From Marthasterias glacialis (taxonomy: Eukaryota > Echinodermata > Asteroidea > Forcipulatida > Asteriidae), in NCBI GenBank assembly GCA_911728455.2, contig OU452235.1:10216634-10280633 (forward strand): a stretch of DNA of 64,000 nucleotides, in the 5' to 3' direction. The translations under genes and the position numbers were made by a program. Of this stretch, positions 56,695 through 64,000 are shown piece after piece; positions within the stretch are counted from its first letter, which is position 1, and each line of letters begins with the position of its first letter. Below the pieces are notes generated by a model that made no database searches, was not told the origin of the DNA, and worked only from the letters and a program-made list of their open reading frames with translations.

Positions 56695-57544
56695 GTAAGT
56701 ACACAAATGATTGATTAATAGTAAAGGCTACTCACTTGTTGCTTTTTGCATTGCATATGAAACAAATAATGTTTTGAAAGTTGTCGTAAAAGCAGGGGTT
56801 ATGATTGCACATTCTAAATTGAAACTTTATGATTAATTGCCAACATTGTCCTATTATTAGAATTAGAATTAGAATTGCAAATTTTGTTATCTGCACTATA
56901 AAAATACAGAAATTTAGTTTCCATTTGCACATTAAAAAATAGAATTGTATGAATTCTATTTTTTATATACATTTAGATAAAACAAGACAATGACCATGGT
57001 AAGACCATGAAGACAACACGCATGACAGGTTGTCAACTTTTGAGCGTGTGTAAACTCATAATGGTAGCTAGATTTATAAGGAGGGATTAAGCACATGACT
57101 GGCTTGTCATCAGGTTCTTTGATTTAGCTTGTTGTGTCACTACCCTGATCAAGCAATGTAAATGGTGGTGAAAGAGTTGCCAGACTGAACTCAGTCAATA
57201 GACCAATTCATTAAGCCCTGTCTACTAACGTAAGGACTGATCACAGCCTTGACAACGCCACTGAAAGTCTGCCAAAAGTCTGACACATTAAAATCCCATT
57301 AGAAAAGTAAACAAACTTCTGCCGTTGTTCCCACACACAACAGCTCACACAACTGTACTAACTTTTGTTTTGTTTTAAATATTTCTGGTGGTGTAAATCC
57401 CAGAGTAGTGGTCCATGTACAGTCTTGTAAAAGTGTTCCTGTCTGCATTGTTCTTTGGACTCGAGGCACTGCTCTAAAGGCCACAAAACTAAATCCATAC
57501 CATTCACGAAAACCATGTATATGAACCACACTTCGATCAAGGCC
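56695..57544. other. Intron or intergenic stretch, no gene seen
   Basis: AT-rich, with a small inverted repeat around 56935-56965 (AAAAAATAGAATTGTATGAA then TTCTATTTTTTATA). Nothing recognised. Confidence 0.4.
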
Positions 57545-57615
57545 AAAAAAGTCACACCATGTGCTGTTGCTAGGCAGTTGCTAAGGTAGGCGGGGCTTAA
57601 TGGATTGGTATATTG
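57545..57615 (+). repeat. Second copy of the repeat at 19950-20032
   Basis: GTCACACCATG and CTAGGCAGTTGCTAAGGTAG then GCGGGGCTTAATGGATTGGT, same orientation as the first copy. Confidence 0.8.
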
Positions 57616-57763
57616 ATTGACCACTAGCCTTGACAGCCCAACAGTCAGGTTGTTTTACGAATTAACCTGTCTCACCAGACAAGCTTACCGAGTGGTCATT
57701 GAGTGTTTGTGTTGTCTATCATGAAACTTGTCAACAAGTACAGTACTGACCACAAGTAATTCC

Positions 57764-57910
57764 AAAACCCTGCAGGTAACCTGCAGGGCCTACCGGGTGC
57801 ATTCCAGGTAGCCCTGCAAAATACCTGTGAGTGTACGGGGGCCCCCGCAAAAACTAGGGTGGGCCACGCAGCAAACTTGCGAGGCCACGCAGAGGGCCCT
57901 GCACAAACCA
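57764..57910. repeat. GC-richer block with CCTGCAGG dyads
   Basis: CCCTGCAGGTAACCTGCAGG then G (57771-57791) is a near-palindrome. CCACGCAG recurs at 57865 and 57891. No gene seen. Confidence 0.5.
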
Positions 57911-58019
57911 GCAATTGCTTCGTGGGCTGTTGAGGGGGACTTTGTTGCAAATCATTACAATGTCAAAAATACCATCAACGATGACAATGACGATTGTGAA
58001 CCTTTCTTCAAATTGTCAA

Positions 58020-58335
58020 TGTTTTCACGAAGGGACGGGCATGTCGAAAATCAAGTTTTTGGGGAAAATCCTTTTTTTTTTTTAACTTATGATGAAAACA
58101 ATACTCTACAATCCTGAACTGTTCCCAATGAGAAAATGTTACTAATTTGTTAATTACGTATTTATGAAAAGGATTGGCATCTTGATTTCGCCGTTTGTGT
58201 TTTCACGAAGGGACAGGCATCTTCGTGAACACACAAATGGCGTAATCTTGGGCTGTTGTGTTTTCGTCCCTTCGTGAAAACACAAAAAGCGTTACACAAA
58301 AAGCGTAATCTTGGGATGCCCGTCCATTCTTGAAC
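58020..58335. repeat. Repeats of TTTTCACGAAGGGACGGGCAT, both orientations
   Basis: TTTTCACGAAGGGAC(G/A)GGCAT occurs at 58022 and 58200 and inverted as GTCCCTTCGTGAAAACACA near 58267; GCGTAATCTTGGG occurs at about 58240 and 58302. The last bases of the window (GGGACAGGCATC) echo the same motif. Likely one or more small foldback elements. Confidence 0.65.
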
Positions 58336-58514
58336 ACACAAACACACTAAATTGAAGGGGCGTGACCATGGGTTAGTTAAGAAACAACCAACACACACAT
58401 GCGTCAACCCCCTTTTCTGACATTGTCAGTAGTACAACATTGTCTTACGTTACGCATTGGTCTAATACTTTTACAACAACGAGGTTGATTACCGTTAGTT
58501 ACACTACTGACGCC

Positions 58515-58529
58515 ATGGCTGACTGGCAG
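58515..58529 (+). other. Possible first coding exon (MADWQ) of the locus at 59726-62945
   Basis: ATGGCTGACTGGCAG is followed by a strong donor GTAAGT. Joined in phase 0 to the acceptor CTCCTCAG at 59718-59725 it gives an open frame into the Ser/Val-rich repeats, which stops at TAA 59828. Joined instead to the exon at 60555 it reads VSVVIL and then a stop. Both joins begin with VSV, which suggests real exon structure in a degraded gene. Confidence 0.4.
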
Positions 58530-58549
58530 GTAAGTCTGCCGTGTAGGTT

Positions 58550-59210
58550 TTGGTGAGTATTTAATTAATTTCCTCTTTACTAAGTTTATTAGCACAGTCA
58601 GAGATCTAATGAGCGTTATATTTATTATAAGGCCTATACCAAACAAATCTCCAGCAAATAGTGGCCTAACGTTAATCATGCCTCATGGTCATGCATGTTG
58701 GACAATATCTGCTCATCGGCGAATGATTGTTATACTAAATTACTATAGTCGTTAGCGTTGTCCTTAAGTAGCCCAGAAAACGGACAAGGAGGCCTACACA
58801 CAAAAAGGCGACATGGAACTAGGAAAACAACTGTTTGTCAGTTTCACCTCAACTTTAGACCTACAAAAATGTACAAGTAACGACAAGTTAGGCCTAACAT
58901 TAGTCTTGGCCTATATCATCATTGTTACCAATCTTGGGCCTAATGCTAGGTCTGTTAAGTTATAATAACATAAGGCTCCACTGTGAGCCTTATTATAGGA
59001 AATTGATATTTTGAGCTTCCATAAATATGATAAACATTTAAAAAAAAATGGTCATCATTGATAGATCAACATCTCTGGGCCTTCTGCCAAGCATGAGTTC
59101 ACTTTCCTTTGTAATGCAAAATCTTTCCAAAAATACTGTACATATATGATGCCTGCGCAACTTAGATTTTTCTAAACAACCTGCAAAAACCTTTAAAAAA
59201 ATGAAATGTC
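58550..59210. other. Spacer, no gene seen
   Basis: Rich in GGCCTA words (58628, 58668, 58790, 58890, 58935), possibly an old repeat. No coding signal. Confidence 0.4.
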
Positions 59211-59308
59211 AAACTCAATACTCACGGCTGTTGTGCTGTCATATCAAACGTTCTGACATCTCAATATATGACAGTTATGACAGCACAACAGCCATGAGTA
59301 TTGAGTTT
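59211..59308. mobile_element. Hairpin element with 34-bp arms
   Basis: AAACTCAATACTCACGGCTG then TTGTGCTGTCATAT (59211-59244) is matched by its inverse at 59265-59308, where a 9-bp TTATGACAG duplication interrupts the right arm. MITE-type or hairpin remnant. Confidence 0.8.
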
Positions 59309-59605
59309 CTTGAAGTAAATGTTAGCTAGGCCTAAAGTTGTGACATGTTTATGATTCTTTGTATTTGTAATTCAAGGAACCCTACTGATAGGTAAATAAA
59401 ATGATAATGTTGAAATGTTGTAGCCAACGTACACAATTTAGGACATAATTGTGAAATTTATTTATTTAGTTTTTTATAGGCTTTCAAGTTGAACCGGAAA
59501 AGTCTGACTAACATTAGGACCTAACTTTGAAATAGGCAACCAACCATCCGTATACCAATTTAAACTAAGTTTATGACAACATAAAACTAATACAAAATAG
59601 TCTGC

Positions 59606-59625
59606 ACTGGGGGGGGGGGGGGGGC
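59606..59625. repeat. G homopolymer (about 17)
   Basis: Uninterrupted G run after CTGCACT; prone to length variation and assembly error. Confidence 0.9.
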
Positions 59626-59725
59626 TTCCCAAACTGGATTTTTATGCTACGGCAATGTCTACCTAACCTTATGAGATTCTGAAGTTTTAAGGATCATTTT
59701 TAACTATTCTTTCTTATCTCCTCAG

Positions 59726-60145
59726 GTATCAGTCGGCTTTTGTAAGATTGATGCTACTGCTGCTGTTCCCAATGTTCCAGTGAGCAGCGAGTATTGTCCA
59801 AGCCAGAGTTCTTCTCCTAGGTCCGAGTAAATCTTCACCTAAAGGGTCTTGTATAAGTGTTGGTGACATCTTTAGCTTGTTTGCTTCTGTTGATTCTTCA
59901 TCAGCTGTTCGCAATGTTCCAGTGAGCAGAATGTGTCGTCCAAGCCAGAGTTCTTCTCCCAGGTCCAAGTAACTCTTCATCTGAAGGGTCCTGTACAGGT
60001 GTTGGTGACATCGTTAATGACATGTTTAGCTTGTTTGCTTCAGTTGATTCTTCATCAGCTGTTCCAGTGAGCAGAGTGTGTCGCCCAAACCAGAGTTTCT
60101 CTATCCCTACATGTAGGTACAAGTAATTCTTCACCTAAAGGTTCT
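59726..60145 (+). pseudogene. Ser-rich coding minisatellite, first block
   Basis: Preceded by a good acceptor (CTCCTCAG). About 2.5 units of roughly 150-170 bp repeat GTTGATTCTTCATCAGCTGT, CCAATGTTCCAGTGAGCAG and CCAGAGTTCTTCTCC.AGGTC. The translation is of the type AVPNVPVS..CPSQSSSPR. It stops at TAA 59828, and later units are in other frames, so this block is broken. The same repeat recurs at 61800-62160 and 63010-63200. Confidence 0.6.
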
Positions 60146-60149
60146 TGTG

Positions 60150-60554
60150 GGCAATTCTGCGGTTAGTTTTTCTTACATTTTTAGAAAAGTCTTTGGGCTT
60201 CAACATTGAAGATGAATGCCTGTCAGTTTTCCATTTTAGTACCATTACTACATATTGAATGTAATCTGCAGATAATGACGTAACATAGACTCATCAGATC
60301 CCACATCAAAGCCAATAACAAATCTGCTCTCAGTTTCAGAGAAATAGTGCACGTTATAAAAATAACAATTGCAAATTAGTTTTATTGATAAAGTGATCCT
60401 AGTTTGCAAGGGGCTGTTCTTATAGATAGCAAAATCATATATTATGGACGGTGATTGACATAGTTTTAAGCTGTGAGATTTGTGACAAAACCTTCCCCCA
60501 TTATGATTTGATTAAATGTGTTGGATTAAATTAATGTTGTAAACTTTTGTTTAG
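60150..60554. other. Spacer, no gene seen
   Basis: AT-rich; ends with the acceptor-like TTTTGTTTAG at 60545-60554. Confidence 0.4.
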
Positions 60555-60624
60555 GTCTCAGTTGTGATTTTGTGACCTGGATACAGAAGATCAAGATCAT
60601 GCGATCAAAAGGCTTTCAGCAAAG
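60555..60624 (+). pseudogene. Possible exon of the decayed locus
   Basis: A 70-nt stretch between TTTAG and AAAG/GTAAAT. One frame gives VSVVIL and, after skipping one base, DLDTEDQDHAIKRLSAK. Another frame joins openly to the exon at 61092 (QQR then KNPDTN). The mixed signals fit a damaged exon. Confidence 0.35.
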
Positions 60625-60639
60625 GTAAATTTGTAATTT

Positions 60640-61091
60640 CTGCACATTATCTTTTTTCTGTACAGTCACTGTTTCATAATGTTTACCCAGGTGAACAATG
60701 AATAAATAACCCTAGTACAGCCTGCTACATGTATCTCTTAAATGAGTCATAGTCATTATCAACTTGTGAATCAAATGGATGGAAAATTATACTCCAAACA
60801 TTTAAACATGATGGCTGTTCTGACTTTCAGAAAAGAAATACTGCAAAACAGTTAAGGTTTCATCAGAAAAAATATCAACCAAATACAAAGGGATGTTTCA
60901 GTTATTGCATTAGTTATAATATAGCTGAGCATAATTTCAGAGGGAACTAGTCACCAGGAATATGCTCTAAGCTTTAAACAACACCTTACAATTTTATCAC
61001 CTTTTCATGATTGTGCTACCTTTCTGGAAATGAACAAACTCATTGGTGTATTTATGTAATGAATAATTATTTAATCGGTCTATGATTTCAG
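60640..61091. other. Spacer, no gene seen
   Basis: AT-rich, probably intron of the decayed locus; ends in TATGATTTCAG. Confidence 0.4.
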
Positions 61092-61330
61092 GAAGAATCC
61101 TGATACTAATGTATTGGTGAAATGGGACAGAGATGGCACAACGTTGTATCGCTGGACCCTTTATCCGTCCAAGGAAGTGTTTGCAAAGGGTCTACGGTGT
61201 CGATGGTATGGGAGGGAGTGCCTTGGTCTGGCAAGATCGTTGATGTTGAGGACCTTGGGTCAGATTCAGATTCTGATGATGTGCCACTCGCACAACTTAT
61301 CACAACCCAAAGAGAATGGTGGGTATGACA
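61092..61330 (+). pseudogene. Exon-like block with KWDRDGT module, frameshifted
   Basis: After the acceptor TGATTTCAG the frame reads KNPDTNVLVKWDRDGTT, then the sense continues one frame over as NVVSLDPLSVQGSVCKGSTV, VWEGVPWSGKIVDVED and an acidic SDSDSDDVPLAQL. The two parts belong together (a small beta-rich, Tudor/chromo-like module followed by an acidic linker), so a 1- or 2-base change near 61145 broke the frame. I do not recognise a named family. It may be the N-terminal module of the SDGC-domain protein downstream. Confidence 0.5.
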
Positions 61331-61790
61331 TTACAAGAAATTGTTACTCTATTGTGGTCAGACTGGAAAACTCGGATTTTTCAACTGTAGTATGTTATAT
61401 CAAACAAGTTAATTGAAAACAAATGATAATAGCAAAAAAAGCAGAAAATCAAATTATATTTAAAGTGTGTTAGCAATCACAGCATGTATTATATACATTT
61501 TAGTCAAACCAATTATTTATTGTGCAGTAAATGGAAACAATTGAGCTTGTATTGACGTACCGATGTTAAATTTGCAACAATCTTGAGCACATTCTCCTGC
61601 TTGAAGAGTAAAACAAGTATATATTAGATAATACATTACTTGTAAAATTTTCTAAAATGTCCATCTTCCAAGTTGGTAATTTTTTCTTTCTTTCAGAAAC
61701 AAGCTTGGAACAAGGAAATGCACAAGACAAGGGGGCTTCATCTTTCCCCTCTATATCCACATGTTAGCATTTTCAGTGCAATGATGATGT
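61331..61790. other. Spacer, no gene seen
   Basis: AT-rich, no coding signal. TTTCTTTCTTTCAG at 61683-61696 is a strong acceptor-like site, followed by a short open stretch (KQAWNKEMHK) that may be a fragment of an exon. Confidence 0.4.
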
Positions 61791-62240
61791 TTGGGTTGCT
61801 TGTACAAAATGCCTGTCATCGTTGATGACATCTCTAGCGTGTCTGCTTCAGTTGATTCTTCAACTGTTCCCAATGTTCCAGTGAGAAAACATCATGTTCC
61901 AAGCGAGATTTCATCTCTCCGAGGTCCTATTAACTCTTCATTTAAAGGTACTTGTACAGGTGTTGGTGACATCGTTGATAACATCTCTAGCGTGTCTGCT
62001 TCAGTTGATTTATCTGCTGTTCCCAATGTTTCAGTGAGCAGAGTGTGTAGTCCATGCGAGAGTTCCTCCTCTCCAGGTCCAAGTAATTCTTCATCTTTAG
62101 TTTCTTGTACAGGAGTTGTTAGTTTTGCTGAGCAGACCCTGAAGTTATCTACTTCAGTTGATTCTCCACGTAATAGTGAATGCTCTGCTCATGTGAGTGA
62201 AGTTAATCCTGAAGATTTTTCCAGTTGTGAAATCTTGTGA
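61791..62240 (+). pseudogene. Ser/Val-rich coding minisatellite, best-preserved block
   Basis: An open 149-codon stretch with two full units and a partial third: DDISSVSASVDSSTVPNVPV, then GTCTGVGDIVDNISSVSASV then DLSAVPNVSVSRVCSPCESS, and CTGVVSFAEQTLKLSTSVDS. The unit is about 54-56 codons (about 165 bp). Low-complexity, likely disordered. The frame runs past the start of the next block (62197-62240) in a different phase, so a frame change or splice (ATTTTTCCAG at 62215-62224) must link them. Confidence 0.55.
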
Positions 62241-62945
62241 AATTGCATCTTATGTCCATTCTTTTCTCAAGGATGTTGACCAACAGGGTGTCAATGAGAT
62301 TGATCTTTTCTCAGATGGTTGTGCAGGCCAGAACAAAAATTCACTAGTGCCTGCAATGATGTGGTATTTTGTTTGCAACTCTCAGTCTGTCCAGAGGGTT
62401 ACACTTCATTTCTTTGAAGTTAGTCATGGACAATCAGAGGGTGATGCAATCCACAGTACTGTAGAACGAGCACTCTCTCAAGTGGGTGACATCTTTGTCC
62501 CATCTCAGCTTATCTCTGTTGTCAAAATGGCAAGGTTAGTACCCAGACCGTACAATGTAATAACAGTTAAGTCATCGGACATTCGGGATTGGAAATCCTA
62601 CAGCCAAAAACTAGGCATCTTGCGAGTCAGATCATCGGAAGATGGAGAAAAGGTAGACTGAACCAAGTTTAGCAGATTCAGGTCAACAAGAATGCACCAG
62701 AGCAATTTCAGTTCAAATACTGTCACAGAGACAAAGCATTTTCTGTTATCAATATCAGTAATAGCTGTCGACATTCAGAAGGCTTTGAACTCATACAGCC
62801 AAAATCTCTGTACGGATCAAAATGTCCAAACTTTCTGATTGCAAGTTTCAGGATCTTCAAAGCCTTTTTTCTGGACCAACTGCACTTATCTCACACCCAG
62901 ATTACCAATCTTTCTATCACCAACTTCCTCATAAGACAAAATAAT
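62225..62945 (+). pseudogene. SDGCAGQN-domain protein (possibly DDE/RNase H-like), broken
   Basis: Encodes SCEIASYVHSFLKDV, then EIDLFSDGCAGQNKN, a hydrophobic LVPAMMWYFVC, LHFFEVSHGQSEGDAIHSTV, VPSQLISVVKMARLVPRPYN and DIRDWKSYSQKLG with LRVRSSEDGEKVD. A TGA sits at 62660 where Trp would be expected before TKF. Similarity then continues in other frames (NAPEQFQFKYCHRDKAFSVI, then LSDCKFQDLQSLFSGPTALI with SHPDYQSFYHQLP, to about 62935). The SDGC..QN.N core with a following FEVSHGQSEGDAIHS block occurs in multi-copy uncharacterised animal proteins and resembles the second acidic strand of a DDE/RNase H-like nuclease. That functional reading is inference. At least two breaks. Confidence 0.6.
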
Positions 62946-62999
62946 ACACTGTAAGTGAAATTGAATATGTCTTTGGCTTGATGATTCAGTTGATTAGTC

Positions 63000-63205
63000 C
63001 ATGACATCGTTCCCCTCTAGATGGTCTAGCTAACTCTTCACCTAAAGGTTGCTGTACTGGTGCTTTTGACAACGTTGGTGTCATCTTTATTTAGCTTGTC
63101 AGTTTGAGTTGATTCTTCTGCTGTTCACAATGTCCCAGTGAGCAGAGTATGTAGTCTCTGACAAATTTTCTCTTTCCCTGGTCCAAGTAACTCTTCAAGC
63201 AGTGT
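63000..63205 (+). repeat. Third block of the coding minisatellite, decayed
   Basis: Contains AACTCTTCACCTAAAGGTTG, GTTGATTCTTCTGCTGTTCA and CCCAGTGAGCAGAGTATGTAG then GTCCAAGTAACTCTTC, all recognisable from the blocks at 59740 and 61810, but no open frame. Confidence 0.7.
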
Positions 63206-64000
63206 GCTGTTATCCGTGATGCCATGGAAACGAGGAAACTGCCTCACACATGTCAAATTTAATGAAATATTCTTATGGAATGCATGCGAAGCTCAAATGA
63301 ATTGTAATTTAAATTTGAACATTTAATGTTAATATATTGTTAAAATAAATTGTCTTTCCAAATTAAAAGGAACAATATTTCAGATTACTGTCGAAACTAT
63401 GTTTTCTTTTAAGTGTTATATACATGTATAAGTACGGTAATAAGACCTTATAGCCAAATTTACAGATTCAGGGCCGGATCTAAATAATTGGTTAAATTAA
63501 TATTAAATTTATAACTTTCTGGGGTGGAAGAAGTTACAAACTTTTATTTAAGACATCGAACGAAAGACAATCCGTTAGTGATAAGTGGTAGTTAATTTAA
63601 AAATTATGTGACCGAGGAAGTTGGTGTTTCAAAACAACTCCTTACAAAGTATAGAGTTACAAAAGCTCATTCCTGGCAGTAGGAATCTGTATGCAAGTTA
63701 TGGTATTTAACGGCTGCAACTCAAAAATTAAAAAATTTGTGAAAAACTATATTCTATCTTCTTATCCAAACAATCGGGCCGTGTATCTCGTCGTTGTGAG
63801 CAGAAAAATCCGGGAAACTGTCCTGGCAAAATTGTTAATAAAACAAACAAGGTCCCCCCCCCCCCACTTTCAGCCAGGAAATTTGATCTAGATGATATGG
63901 ACATTTTGGAATCGGAAGAAGGGTTTTGGGACCCCACCCCCCACTCCAACCAGAAACCCAACTAATGCAAGAATCGGTGCATTTCCACGGGACAGGCATC
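63206..64000. other. AT-rich right edge, no gene seen
   Basis: Contains a 12-C tract (63854-63865) and a second C-rich run (63931-63943). Open frames at 63691-63961 cross these tracts and are unlikely to be real. Confidence 0.4.

Noticed and set aside
56700..64000. Last exon of the JmjC gene (WxHxV histidine)
   Set aside because: I looked for a His-Gln-Val-type block after an acceptor and found no credible candidate; the exon probably lies beyond the window.

Overview
This window is animal nuclear DNA with no prokaryotic layout. The genes are split by introns with GT..AG borders, the intergenic DNA is AT-rich and full of decayed transposons, and there is a 20 kb satellite array. The mix of elements (two kinds of Penelope-like element, a DIRS-like tyrosine-recombinase retroelement, CR1/RTE-type non-LTR fragments, many short foldback elements, TACATG microsatellites) and a secreted cupin_8/JmjC gene suggest a marine invertebrate, most likely a deuterostome such as an echinoderm. 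That assignment is inference, not proof.

Layout. 1-19867: a tandem array of about 198 monomers of about 100 bp that runs off the left edge. Inside it there are larger duplications (3.26, 2.76, 2.2, 4.4 and 1.7 kb offsets), and its right edge is made of divergent monomers. 20298-20885: a foldback element whose arms are built from 21-bp repeats. 20964-24010: a broken Penelope-like element (minus strand) with RT and GIY-YIG parts, itself split by a 377-bp TTAA element. 24034-26109: two small inverted-repeat elements, a decayed non-LTR RT fragment and a 759-bp TIR element. 26110-33640: mostly non-coding, with a CR1-like endonuclease fragment, a TIR element and two copies of a perfect 84-86 bp hairpin. 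33650-34815: a second, different Penelope-like remnant. 35550-39032: tandem and inverted repeats.

The one host gene I trust runs on the plus strand: exon 39115-39756 (signal peptide plus cupin_8/JmjC core with the HxD iron ligands) and exon 56559-56694, separated by a 16.8 kb intron. The last exon(s), with the second iron-binding histidine, are not found and probably lie beyond the right edge. The intron holds a second copy of the 759-bp TIR element, a 715-bp tandem duplication, a deleted DIRS-like element (43330-46310), several minisatellites and a 1.48 kb element with long TIRs and an 8-bp target duplication. Right of the second exon, 58515-63200 holds a multi-exon locus that looks like a decayed copy of a repeat-derived protein. 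It has a small WDRDGT-type N-terminal module, Ser-rich ~56-residue repeats encoded by a minisatellite, and a domain with a SDGCAGQN core, broken by several frame changes and stops.

The genes do not form a pathway. The main story is genome architecture: one split host gene embedded in DNA shaped by satellite turnover and by palindromic and terminal-inverted-repeat elements. No tRNA, rRNA, CRISPR or intact transposase/RT gene was found.
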